Under the pieces are notes generated by a model, which saw only the letters and a program-made list of their open reading frames with translations, did not search any database and had not been told where the DNA came from. Positions 14,321-22,663 of a stretch of DNA of 24,190 bases are shown here, in pieces (the stretch's first letter is position 1; each line of letters starts with the position of its first letter). The translations under genes were made by a program, and so were the position numbers. This stretch comes from Anaerolineae bacterium. Its GTDB lineage: Bacteria > Chloroflexota > Anaerolineae > JAFGEY01. Location of the stretch: contig JAFGJF010000241.1 in assembly GCA_016929205.1 (NCBI GenBank), positions 1 to 24,190 on the forward strand, written 5' to 3'.

Positions 14321-16234
14321 ATGTCCCACGAGCCTTCCTCACAGTTAAGCCCAGTCACGCACTGTCCCAGTTGTGGGCGTTTTGTTGGTGCCCAGGAGAA
14401 TTGTCCCAACTGTAATGCCCACGTTTCCAAGCGGCTCCCGCTGCGTGTCTTGCGGTATGGTGCTGTAGCACTGGCCGTGTTTGGTTTGTTGGCGCTTTGG
14501 TTCGTTGCCCGCCGGGTCGACATTCCGGCGATTCGCATTCGCGATGCGCTCAATACAATGAATTGGGCATATGTCAGGTTGCGCGGGATGGTCATACGAA
14601 CACCAGCCTATGATGATCAATCGGGTTATCTGTCTTTTTGGCTTGATGACGGAAGCGGGCAAATGATGGTGTCCGCCTATCACCAGGAAAGCCAAGCCTT
14701 GATTGCGGCGAACGGCGTGCCGTCTACGGGAGATGTGGTCACGGTTGCGGGAACGCTCAAGGTCAAAAAGGACTTGGTTTCATTGGTGGTAGGTATACCC
14801 GAGCACGTCAGTGTGGAACGTCCAGCACCGGTCGAGATGATGATCGGTGATATCACGGCTCAAGATGCTTGTAGGGGTATGGATTGTAAAAAAGTCGTGG
14901 TGGAAGCCCAAGTGCGCGAACGCAGATCTCCGTATGACGGACTTGTCGTTCTGGTGGTTCGTGACAGGACGGGCGAGATCGGTGTCACCTATACTGCCGA
15001 CTTGATACGTCTGAACGGAGAACCGATCCGAGTTGTCGCGGGTGAGTCGGTTCGCGTGCGCGGCGCGGTTTCATTGTACGGGGAAACGCCTCAGATTGTA
15101 CTCGATAGATCGGATGGACTGTCCAGACTGTCGCAGAGCATCGAGATCGCGGTGCGAAAAGCGGCCAGCGAGCTCGTTTCCCAAGACATCGATCGTATGG
15201 TGCAAGTCGCCGGTGCAATTGTCCACGTGCAACAGATGTCGACCGGCGTCAAGTGCATGCTTGATGATGGCAGTGGGGCAGACGTGGCGGTTGTGTTGTG
15301 GCCTGATGTTCTGGATGGCATAACCGAGCGCGCCGACCTTCGTGTTGGGACATGGCTCGATGTGCGGGGTATCGTTACCGAGTACAAAGGGGAACTGGAG
15401 CTCATTCCTGAACTGCCTCTGGATGTTGTGATCCTGCCACAGCACAGATCGATAGGTGAGGAGCAGTTGCCTACGTCTATCCCGACTGCGACCCCGGAAC
15501 CAACGACAGAACCAGCATCTACCGAGACACCCGTGCCTACGACGACGCCTATTCCTACACTGGCCATGACTCCGACGCCTGCGGCGGCGCCCACTGCGAC
15601 ACCTGTGCCACCAACGCTGACAATGACGCCAACCCCGGGCGTGCGGATGGTTTCGACCGGTGCCCTGAACGCGTCACAGATCGGTCAGCAGGTGACGATT
15701 GAGGGGCGGATTGTGGAAGCGACGAGCTTGTCCGCCGGGGTCAAGTTTTACCTAGATGATGGATCGGGGCGGGTTGCGCTCTGGGTGCCGCAAGCATTGT
15801 ATGTCCAACTCGTCGATATGGCGCAATTCGTCGTTGGCAATACAGTACGTGCAACAGGCGGAGTGCAAGATTACGAGGGAGAGTTGGAGGTGGTGCCTCG
15901 AGCTACGGATGATGTAGTCATTATCGCCATTGTCGCACCAGAGGACACTATCCTTACCCGGATAGGTGACCTGGCTGCTGTTGATGTAGACCGGATCGTG
16001 ACCATCGAGGGACAGGTCATCGAGATCAACCCTTTTTCTCAAGGCATCAAGTATCTGCTTGATGATGGCAGCGGGCGGGTGACGTTGTTGTTGTGGCAGA
16101 ATATTTACGACGTTGTACCACAGAAGGAGCGCCTGGCGATTGGTATCATGGTGCGGACGACAGGCAAGGTGACTGACTATCGTGGCGAGTTACAGATCAT
16201 CCCGGGCCTGGGTCGTGACGTTGCGATCAAGTGA
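14321..16234 (+). CDS. Membrane-anchored zinc-ribbon protein with five OB-fold-like repeats, 637 aa
   Basis: Order of parts: a zinc ribbon (C15, C18, C28, C31), one transmembrane helix (about 44-63), three OB-fold-like repeats (about 75-375), a Thr/Pro-rich linker (383-440), then two more OB-like repeats (about 441-637). The repeats share the motif LDDGSG at 108, 314, 478 and 580, with a degenerate VRDRTGEIG version in repeat 2; spacing is close to 102-103 residues. Topology with the zinc ribbon inside and OB repeats outside is inferred from the linker type, common in Chloroflexota surface proteins. OB folds of this kind (as in the YhcR OBF family) suggest nucleic-acid or oligosaccharide binding. 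No nuclease motif is visible. ATG 14321 follows GGAGG. It is divergent from the response regulator. Function unknown. Confidence 0.85.
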   Translation: MSHEPSSQLSPVTHCPSCGRFVGAQENCPNCNAHVSKRLPLRVLRYGAVALAVFGLLALWFVARRVDIPAIRIRDALNTMNWAYVRLRGMVIRTPAYDDQSGYLSFWLDDGSGQMMVSAYHQESQALIAANGVPSTGDVVTVAGTLKVKKDLVSLVVGIPEHVSVERPAPVEMMIGDITAQDACRGMDCKKVVVEAQVRERRSPYDGLVVLVVRDRTGEIGVTYTADLIRLNGEPIRVVAGESVRVRGAVSLYGETPQIVLDRSDGLSRLSQSIEIAVRKAASELVSQDIDRMVQVAGAIVHVQQMSTGVKCMLDDGSGADVAVVLWPDVLDGITERADLRVGTWLDVRGIVTEYKGELELIPELPLDVVILPQHRSIGEEQLPTSIPTATPEPTTEPASTETPVPTTTPIPTLAMTPTPAAAPTATPVPPTLTMTPTPGVRMVSTGALNASQIGQQVTIEGRIVEATSLSAGVKFYLDDGSGRVALWVPQALYVQLVDMAQFVVGNTVRATGGVQDYEGELEVVPRATDDVVIIAIVAPEDTILTRIGDLAAVDVDRIVTIEGQVIEINPFSQGIKYLLDDGSGRVTLLLWQNIYDVVPQKERLAIGIMVRTTGKVTDYRGELQIIPGLGRDVAIK

Positions 16235-16295
16235 GAATGCCTGCGCGATTATCCTACATTCTTCCGAACGGATAGCGTCAGGAGGGGAAACGAAC

Positions 16296-17063
16296 ATGCT
16301 TGCGTTTATCCAGATCACAGACACACACGTCTTGGGTGACCGGGATGAGCTTGAGGGCACACGCCCTACACAGATTTTGGACCAGGCTGTGCGAGATATC
16401 CGCGATCGTTATCCTGACGCTGCTTTTGTTGTGCACAGTGGCGATATCGGCGGTATGGAAGGCCGTGCTCAGGACTATGAACGCTACCGATCTCTGATCC
16501 GGCATCTGCCTATACCTGTCTATGCCGTTCGTGGCAATCACGACCAGGATTCCGGCGCATTTCGCCGCGTTTTGTTGAGCAACAATGCAGTGCAGAACGA
16601 GCTCTGTTGGTCTTTCGAAAAAGAAGGCCGGGTGTTCGTTGGCCTTGACTCATCTGCCGGTAAGCTGGGAGGTGACCAGCAAAAGTGGCTGCGCAGCATA
16701 CTGGATGCGCGACCGAAGATGCCCACCGTGCTTTTTCTCCACCACCACGTGCTTCCCATCGGCGTTCGGGCGATGGATCGTATGATGCTGGGCGACAGCC
16801 TGGCGCTGCTGAACCTTTTGGACAACTATGCAAATGTCCGGTTTGTCGCCAGTGGGCACGTTCATCTGGAGCACGATCAAGAGTATCGAGGTCGCCGATT
16901 TGTGTGCACGCCCTCGCTCTGTTTCCAACTTGACAAGACGGTGCAAGAGATTGCTCTCGATCCCGTTGCGCCTGGGTACCGCGTTTTTCGCATTCAGGCG
17001 AGTGGCACTGTAGAAACATTCGTCCGGCGGCTGCCCGGCGGCAAGTCATTCGCGTGTTTATAG
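16296..17063 (+). CDS. Calcineurin-like metallophosphoesterase (CpdA/Icc-like), 255 aa
   Basis: The binuclear metal motifs of class III phosphodiesterases are all present: DTH (D9, H11), GD (D50), GNHD (N81-H82), LFLHHH (about 146-151) and GHVH (187-190). Members cleave cyclic nucleotides or other phosphodiesters such as glycerophosphodiesters. I chose ATG 16296 because GGAGGGG lies eight bases upstream and the DTH motif follows at the expected distance; the frame is open back into the preceding gene but that part is not conserved. It lies 61 bp after the OB-fold gene and 10 bp before the GH3 gene, whose ribosome site overlaps its stop region. It is likely co-transcribed with GH3. The substrate is not known. 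Confidence 0.9.
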   Translation: MLAFIQITDTHVLGDRDELEGTRPTQILDQAVRDIRDRYPDAAFVVHSGDIGGMEGRAQDYERYRSLIRHLPIPVYAVRGNHDQDSGAFRRVLLSNNAVQNELCWSFEKEGRVFVGLDSSAGKLGGDQQKWLRSILDARPKMPTVLFLHHHVLPIGVRAMDRMMLGDSLALLNLLDNYANVRFVASGHVHLEHDQEYRGRRFVCTPSLCFQLDKTVQEIALDPVAPGYRVFRIQASGTVETFVRRLPGGKSFACL

Positions 17064-17073
17064 AGGAGGCTGT

Positions 17074-19260
17074 ATGTTTATTTATCAAGACCCGGCTCGT
17101 TCGATTGAGGAGCGCATTCAAGATCTGCTGGGTCGTATGACGTTGGAAGAAAAGGTGGGGCAGATGTGCCAACTGCACGGGCGGCAGGAGCCTGAGACGC
17201 AGATTCGCGAAAGGCACGTGGGGTCGTTCTTGCATACGATAGGTGAGGTGACAATTGAGCTGCAAAAGCTGGCCGAACAGACGCGCCTGGGCATTCCACT
17301 GATTTTTGGTATCGATGCCATTCATGGACACGCGTTTTGGCCAGAGGCGACGGTATTTCCCACCCAGTTGGCCTTGTCTTGCTCGTGGAATCCCCGGTTG
17401 CTCGAGCGTGTGGGGCAGATCACGGCCAAAGAAGTCTCGGCGACCGGCATTTTTTGGACCTTTTCACCGGTGCTGGGAACGGCCCGCGACCTGCGTTGGG
17501 GACGGATCGACGAGACGTTTGGCGAGGATCCGTATCTCGTTGGCATGTTGGGAGCGGCACTCATCAGGGGCTACCAGGGAGACGATCTGTCCGATCCGCA
17601 TACGATCCTCGCTTGTGCCAAGCATTATGCCGGATATCCGGGCACGCAGGGCGGGCGAGATTCAGCAGAAGCAGATATCACGCGGCGGAATATGCGCGCC
17701 ATTTTTCTCAAACCGTTTCACGAGGCAGCCAAGACGGGGTGCGGCTCGTTTATGACCGGCTATCATACGATCGATGGTTTGCCCTGTACGGCCGATCGCT
17801 GGCTGCTGCAAGATGTGCTCAAGGAGGAGTGGGGAACAGACGCTTTTGTCGTCACCGACTGGCAGAACGTTGACCGGATGCACAGGGAGCAGATGGTTTG
17901 TGCTACGATCGAGGAAGCGTCAAAACTCGCGGCCAAAGCAGGTAACGATATGATGATGATGACGCCTGCTTTTTACGATGCTGCTATCAAACTGGTTAAC
18001 AGCGGTGACCTTGACGTGGCTTGCATCGACGAGGCGGTAAGGCGTGTTTTGCGTGCCAAGTTCAAGCTCGGTCTGTTCGATCACAACCGCTATCCCGACC
18101 TGGAGGCGGGAAAGGTGTTTATCGGTTGTGGCGCACATCGCGCGATGGCGCTAGAGTCAGCTTACCAGTCGATCGTGCTATTGAAAAACGCGGGCGATTT
18201 GTTGCCTTTGGATCCTGCTTGCGTGAAGCGCATTGCTGTTCTGGGGCCTAATGCTGATGACGTGCAAGCTCAATTAGGCGATTGGGTGTCGTGGAGCGGG
18301 CAGTTGGGCGAGCACGCCCTGACCCGCAAACGCGAGAGCGTCGTTACAGTGCTGGACGGTATTCGCAGCCGCGTTGGTAGTGATTGCCAAGTGGACTATT
18401 TCAAAGGCTGTGAAGCAATCGATCCGGAAGCGTCAGACATCGCACAGGCGGCTAAAATTGCTGAACAAGCCGATGTGGCTGTTGTCGTGGTCGGCGATGT
18501 GCTGTCGCAGACAGGTGAATGCCGCGATCGGGCAGACCTCAATCTCTCTGGCAAGCAGCAAGACCTGGTTCAAGCTGCCGTCGCCACCGGTACGCCAACG
18601 GTGGTGGTCCTGATCAACAGCAAGCCTTTGGCCATTCCATGGATTGCTGAACACGTACCGGCCATCGTCGAGGCGTGGAACCCCGGGCTGGAAGGCGGCA
18701 CTGCAGTGGCCGGGATTTTGTTTGGCGATCGTGTTCCCAGTGGCAAGCTGACTATGTCATTTCCGTATCATGTCGGACAGTTGCCGGTCTATTACAATCA
18801 GGTGCCCGGCTGGCATGGCGAACAAAAGTATGTTGATATGCCTCGTGATCCGTTGTTTGTTTTTGGTTACGGGTTGAGTTATACGACGTTTGCGTATCAG
18901 AATCTGCAGTTGAGTACGAACGAACTGAACAAGGGCGAGACGCTGCACGTTTCGGTTGATGTCAAGAACACAGGCGCGCGAGCTGGTACCGAGATTGTTC
19001 AATTGTACGTCAACGATGTGTACAGCTCGGTCACGACACCAGTCAAAGAATTGCAGGCTTTTGAGCGAATGGATCTGGAGGCGGGTGAAACCAGGACGGC
19101 TCAACTTGAGGTTGCTTATGAACAATTGGCTCTGGTCAACCGGAATCTCGACTATGTTGTCGAAGCAGGTGAATTTGAGATCATGGTGGGCGGATCGTCG
19201 CGTGCTCAGGATTTGCTGTCAGCGAGATTTGAGGTGGTAGAAGCTGAGCCACTGAATTGA
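17074..19260 (+). CDS. Glycoside hydrolase family 3 (beta-glucosidase/BglX-like), 728 aa
   Basis: GH3 enzymes are retaining exo-glycosidases acting on beta-glucosides, xylosides or related sugars. The two-domain layout is complete: an N-terminal barrel with KHYAGYPGTQGGRD and the nucleophile in VVTDWQ (D262), then the alpha/beta domain with GECRDRADLNLSGKQ, where E482 fits the acid/base. A fibronectin-III-like domain closes the protein (about 610-715: VSVDVKNTG ... GTEIVQLYV). Length matches BglX-type beta-glucosidases. No signal peptide is seen, so it probably acts in the cytosol on imported oligosaccharides or on products of the phosphorylase-like and GH20 enzymes. The ATG follows AGAGGAGG. 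It lacks the NagZ KHFPGHGDT motif, so peptidoglycan NagZ activity is unlikely. Confidence 0.93.
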   Translation: MFIYQDPARSIEERIQDLLGRMTLEEKVGQMCQLHGRQEPETQIRERHVGSFLHTIGEVTIELQKLAEQTRLGIPLIFGIDAIHGHAFWPEATVFPTQLALSCSWNPRLLERVGQITAKEVSATGIFWTFSPVLGTARDLRWGRIDETFGEDPYLVGMLGAALIRGYQGDDLSDPHTILACAKHYAGYPGTQGGRDSAEADITRRNMRAIFLKPFHEAAKTGCGSFMTGYHTIDGLPCTADRWLLQDVLKEEWGTDAFVVTDWQNVDRMHREQMVCATIEEASKLAAKAGNDMMMMTPAFYDAAIKLVNSGDLDVACIDEAVRRVLRAKFKLGLFDHNRYPDLEAGKVFIGCGAHRAMALESAYQSIVLLKNAGDLLPLDPACVKRIAVLGPNADDVQAQLGDWVSWSGQLGEHALTRKRESVVTVLDGIRSRVGSDCQVDYFKGCEAIDPEASDIAQAAKIAEQADVAVVVVGDVLSQTGECRDRADLNLSGKQQDLVQAAVATGTPTVVVLINSKPLAIPWIAEHVPAIVEAWNPGLEGGTAVAGILFGDRVPSGKLTMSFPYHVGQLPVYYNQVPGWHGEQKYVDMPRDPLFVFGYGLSYTTFAYQNLQLSTNELNKGETLHVSVDVKNTGARAGTEIVQLYVNDVYSSVTTPVKELQAFERMDLEAGETRTAQLEVAYEQLALVNRNLDYVVEAGEFEIMVGGSSRAQDLLSARFEVVEAEPLN

Positions 19261-19277
19261 ACACGGGGGTGAATAGG

Positions 19278-19469
19278 ATGTTTCGTGGATTCTGTTTTTT
19301 GTCTAGTCCGCTAATGAACGCTGATGAATTGAAGCAGATTGTCAAATCAGGAGGTGTGCGAATTGTCGATTCCGATACCTGGCCAGAGCAGGCGGCGTTG
19401 GCGGCGGTCGGAGATTGGGAAGGGTTTGAAGCGTTACAAATGACGCTAAAAGGTGGGCGTCGAGCCTAA
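19278..19469 (+). CDS. Small hypothetical protein, 63 aa
   Basis: A short ORF sits between GH3 and mscL. ATG 19278 has GGGGG eight bases upstream; ATG 19314 would give a 51-residue version starting NADELKQIV. The sequence ([33 protein letters not shown]) is acidic, soluble-looking and well composed for a protein, with a predicted helix-strand-helix pattern. I do not recognise a named family. It begins 17 bp after GH3 and ends 47 bp before mscL. Confidence 0.5.
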   Translation: MFRGFCFLSSPLMNADELKQIVKSGGVRIVDSDTWPEQAALAAVGDWEGFEALQMTLKGGRRA

Positions 19470-19481
19470 AGGCTGAGCGAC
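19459..19481 (+). repeat. Small interrupted hairpin before mscL
   Basis: GTCGAGCC (19459-19466) can pair with GGCT (19471-19474) and CGAC (19478-19481) around a TAAA loop, with a GAG bulge. No T tract follows, so it is not a clear terminator. Confidence 0.3.
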
Positions 19482-19516
19482 GTCAGATCTCATCGTTATT
19501 CAGAAAGGAGAAAACA

Positions 19517-19987
19517 ATGTGGAAAGAGTTCAAAGCATTCATTATGCGTGGTAATGTGGTTGACATGGCTATTGGCGTCATCATTGGCGGCGCGTTTGGT
19601 GCGATTGCCAAATCGCTGGTGACCGACGTCTTGATGCCACCCATTGGCTTGTTGCTGGGTGGTGTGGATTTTGCCAATTTGTTCCTCTTGCTCAAAGCCG
19701 GAGATCCCGCCGGGCCGTATGCCGCCCTGGCTGATGCGCAGGCTGCTGGCGCGGTGTCGATCAATTACGGCCTGTTCTTGAACACGGTGATCAGCTTTGT
19801 CATCGTCGCTTTTGTGATGTTTTTGCTGATCAGGGGTATGAACCGCCTCAAGCGCAAAGAAGAAGTGCCGCCCCCTGCGCCGACGACGAAAAAATGTCCT
19901 TATTGCCTTTCCGACGTCGCAATCGAGGCCACGCGTTGTGCGTTTTGCACGTCCGAGCTGACCGAAACGGCAAAATCGGGGGGATGA
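19517..19987 (+). CDS. mscL: Large-conductance mechanosensitive channel MscL with C-terminal zinc ribbon, 156 aa
   Basis: MscL opens a wide pore in the membrane when tension rises, releasing solutes in osmotic downshock. The N-terminus [26 protein letters not shown] (given here in pieces: [26 protein letters not shown]) and the first helix with [13 protein letters not shown] are typical. The second helix is near 85-105. The usual C-terminal helix bundle is replaced or followed by a Pro-rich linker (118-122) and a zinc ribbon C127, C130, C141, C144. ATG 19517 follows AAGGAG. Its last codons overlap the TctA-like gene by the sequence ATGA, implying translational coupling. Confidence 0.95.
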   Translation: MWKEFKAFIMRGNVVDMAIGVIIGGAFGAIAKSLVTDVLMPPIGLLLGGVDFANLFLLLKAGDPAGPYAALADAQAAGAVSINYGLFLNTVISFVIVAFVMFLLIRGMNRLKRKEEVPPPAPTTKKCPYCLSDVAIEATRCAFCTSELTETAKSGG

Positions 19988-21300
19988 ATGAACTGGCGTT
20001 GATGCTGTATGCCCTGGCCGGGACGACGTTGGCCTCCTTGTTGGCCTGCGTCCCGGCTCTGCACGTCTATAACGTTGCCGCGCTGATCTTGCTTATGCCG
20101 CACCTTGGGAGATGGCTGCAGCCGCACGAGCTGGCGATGCTGTTCCTGGGCATGATCGTTGGGTATGCAGTGGTCAACAGCATTCCCTCGTTGTTTTTCG
20201 CCGCGCCCGACGAAAGCGCTGTGTGGATTGTACTGCCCGGTCAAAGGTATCTGATACAAGGCCGGGGCTACGAGGCAGCGGTTCTGACCGGTGTCGGGGG
20301 TCTGGGCGGGGTGCTGGTGCTGGTCGTTCTCGCTCCGTTTGCGGCCAGGCTCCTGGCGCCGATCCAGCAGGTGATCCAGCCGCATCTGCACTGGTTGTTG
20401 GGTCTGGTTGTCGCCTATATGCTGCTCTCTGAATGGCCAAAAGGCAGTGGGCGTGGAGACACGGCGTTGGCCCGGCTGTGGGATGGCTGGAAATCACTGT
20501 TGGCCGGATTGGCGACATTTTGCCTGTCCGGTATGTTGGGACTGATCATGATGTACCGCTCACCCATTCCGCTGGAGGTCTCGTTCCAAGGAATGATGCC
20601 GGCCTTTGTGGGCTTGTTTGCGATTCCGTGGGTGCTGCAAAACATCGTGTCCGGCGTACGGATTCCCAAACAGTATATCTGTCGTTCGGTGGACGCGACA
20701 CCTGGCCTGATCGCCCGCGGGGTTGGCGCGGGGGTAGCAGGCGGGCTGCTGGCTGCCTTTTTCCCGTTGGTGACGGGGGGAATCGGCGGGTTTATCGCCG
20801 GGCACGCCACGGCGCAGCGCGATGACCGATTGTTTATCGTCTCGCAAGGGGCATCCAAGGCCGTTTATTACGCCGGCGCTTTGCTCTTTTTCTTTGCTCC
20901 CGGGCTGCACCTGACGCGCGGCGGGATGGCCTGGATGCTCAGCCCGCTTTATACGCCCTATACGCCCACAGAGTATGGGTTGGCTGTGGCGGCGCTGGCC
21001 CTGTGTGGCGCGCTGGCGTTTTTTCTTTTGCTGGGGTTGTCGCGGGCCGCGATTGTTTTGGTCGAGCGCGTAGATTATCGTTGGCTGTCAGGGGCGGCAC
21101 TGGTGCTGTTGCTCGGGTTCGTCGTTGGGATGACGGGCTGGGGCGGGTTGGTGGTTGCTGCGGCGGCAACCGGTATTGGGCTGATCCCGGCCTTGTTTCA
21201 CTCTCGGCGGATGTACTGCATGGGGGTGTTGCTGCTGCCGGTGTTACTCAATATGGCCGGCGTTGGGTCGACGGTGGCTGTGTTGTTTGGGTTAGTGTGA
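19984..21300 (+). CDS. TctA-like polytopic membrane protein (archaeal-type COG1784 family), 438 aa
   Basis: The protein has about ten hydrophobic segments and resembles the TctA superfamily of tripartite tricarboxylate transporter permeases, in the branch annotated as COG1784 in archaea. Signs are [20 protein letters not shown], the [13 protein letters not shown] motif after it, and Gly-rich helices with [19 protein letters not shown] 19984 overlaps the mscL stop (ATGA). No TctB or TctC partner is in the window, and the sugar-binding lipoprotein downstream is not a TctC. It may transport or export an organic acid or act alone. Family call is moderate; function unknown. Confidence 0.7.
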   Translation: MNELALMLYALAGTTLASLLACVPALHVYNVAALILLMPHLGRWLQPHELAMLFLGMIVGYAVVNSIPSLFFAAPDESAVWIVLPGQRYLIQGRGYEAAVLTGVGGLGGVLVLVVLAPFAARLLAPIQQVIQPHLHWLLGLVVAYMLLSEWPKGSGRGDTALARLWDGWKSLLAGLATFCLSGMLGLIMMYRSPIPLEVSFQGMMPAFVGLFAIPWVLQNIVSGVRIPKQYICRSVDATPGLIARGVGAGVAGGLLAAFFPLVTGGIGGFIAGHATAQRDDRLFIVSQGASKAVYYAGALLFFFAPGLHLTRGGMAWMLSPLYTPYTPTEYGLAVAALALCGALAFFLLLGLSRAAIVLVERVDYRWLSGAALVLLLGFVVGMTGWGGLVVAAAATGIGLIPALFHSRRMYCMGVLLLPVLLNMAGVGSTVAVLFGLV

Positions 21301-21412
21301 AAAAAAAGTTTTACCATACGAGAACCTGGACCTGGGGATGAATGAGCCGATCCAATCTGTGTGATTTTAGGTCAACACATCTTTGATAGCGCCAATTGAA
21401 CAGGGGTAGAAA

Positions 21413-22663
21413 ATGCCAAGTCGACTGTGCGACAGGTTGGGCCGCGTGCTGCTGTGTGTCGTGTTCAGCCTGTTGGTTTCCGGGTGTATTGAGGCTGCGC
21501 CGGCGACAGAGCCGGTGGCAATCAAGTTCATGTTTCTTGAAATCGATCAGGGGTATTACGAAGCATTGCTGCCCCAGTTTGAGGAGCAATATCCTCACAT
21601 TACGGTTGAGCTCGATGCCAGGTCGTACCGGCAGTGGCGGCCGGACCAGCGCCTGGAAGGTGCGGATGTCGTCGCTGCCGGAGACTGGGTTTTGAGTCCT
21701 CTGCTGGAACAGGGCATGCTCCTCGAATTGGACGCCTTGATTGAGCAAGACAGCACGTTTGGTATGGCCGATTTTTACCCCGGTACGTTGGACCAGTTCT
21801 CGCGGAATGGCAAGTGGTGGGGTGTTCCGGCCGGACTCGATCCACTGGTCACCTTTTACAACCAAGACCTGTTCGATCAGCATGACGTGCCTTACCCTCG
21901 CCCTGATTGGACGAGAGCAGAATTTGAGCAAGCGGCCCTGCTGCTGCGCGACGATCAGACCAACGTCTTTGGTTATGCCTTTTCCGACCTCACTTTGGAT
22001 GCGACGCTGTTTCTCTATGCACACGGTGGTCAATTGTTCGACGATCTGCGCGATCCAACGCGGGCGATGTTTAACGATCCGCTGACGGTAGAGGCGTTGG
22101 AATGGTATTTTGGCTTGATGCACGAGCAGAATGCGATTCCAACGCCGGATGAGCTAAGACAATTTGGCGGGGATGAAGGAACGTACGCGTTTTACGGCTT
22201 TGCGCGCAACCAGGTGGGCATGTTTTTTGCCCCATTTTCGCAGGCGGGTGGCCGCTACTGGCCTCAAAGGTGGACGATGCGCTGGGGGATGGTGCCGCTG
22301 CCCCGCGACGTCAAGCAAATCGCCTTTGGCTCAAGCGAAGGGTACTATGTTACGTCGCTGACGGAACATCCCAATGCCTGTTGGCAGTGGATCAAGTTCC
22401 TCAGCCGACACGCCCCGGAACGGTTTGTCCCGCCGCGCAAGTCGATTGTCGAATCGTCCGAGTACGAAAACGAGATCGGCGGGTCCGTAGAAACGATCCG
22501 CGCTGCGCTGTCCGGCGAGCTGCTGCTCAATCCCACCAACGCGACAGAGGATCTGGAGGCTGATTACGGGCTGTTTGCACAGGCCATCCAAGAGATTGCC
22601 ACCGGAGCGTTGTCGCCGGCTCAGGCGATGGAACAGGCGCAGCAGGAGGCCAAACTCAAGTGA
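21413..22663 (+). CDS. Sugar-type ABC transporter substrate-binding lipoprotein, 416 aa
   Basis: Residues 1-25 form a lipoprotein signal with lipobox V-S-G-C (lipidated C25). The mature part follows the family 1 solute-binding fold of MalE-like proteins: FEEQYPHITVEL, ADVVAAGDW, GKWWGVPAGLDPLVTFYNQDLFDQ, then GQLFDD, and the hinge-side segment MVPLPRD. It should bind an oligosaccharide outside the membrane and deliver it to a permease pair. No permease or ATPase gene is nearby, so partners lie elsewhere. ATG 21413 follows GGGGTAG. It lies 112 bp after the TctA-like gene with no promoter I could support between them. Its stop overlaps the next start (GTGA). Confidence 0.9.
   Translation: MPSRLCDRLGRVLLCVVFSLLVSGCIEAAPATEPVAIKFMFLEIDQGYYEALLPQFEEQYPHITVELDARSYRQWRPDQRLEGADVVAAGDWVLSPLLEQGMLLELDALIEQDSTFGMADFYPGTLDQFSRNGKWWGVPAGLDPLVTFYNQDLFDQHDVPYPRPDWTRAEFEQAALLLRDDQTNVFGYAFSDLTLDATLFLYAHGGQLFDDLRDPTRAMFNDPLTVEALEWYFGLMHEQNAIPTPDELRQFGGDEGTYAFYGFARNQVGMFFAPFSQAGGRYWPQRWTMRWGMVPLPRDVKQIAFGSSEGYYVTSLTEHPNACWQWIKFLSRHAPERFVPPRKSIVESSEYENEIGGSVETIRAALSGELLLNPTNATEDLEADYGLFAQAIQEIATGALSPAQAMEQAQQEAKLK

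Noticed and set aside
15470..15640. Repetitive Thr/Pro-coding stretch as a DNA repeat element
   Set aside because: It is an in-frame low-complexity linker of the OB-fold protein, not an independent repeat.
16510..17331. 273-codon minus-strand ORF across the phosphoesterase/GH3 junction
   Set aside because: Antisense to two genes with complete catalytic motifs; no family match.
21311..22123. 270-codon minus-strand ORF over the lipoprotein gene
   Set aside because: Opposite strand carries a clear lipoprotein with lipobox and solute-binding motifs; the product looks like a shadow translation.
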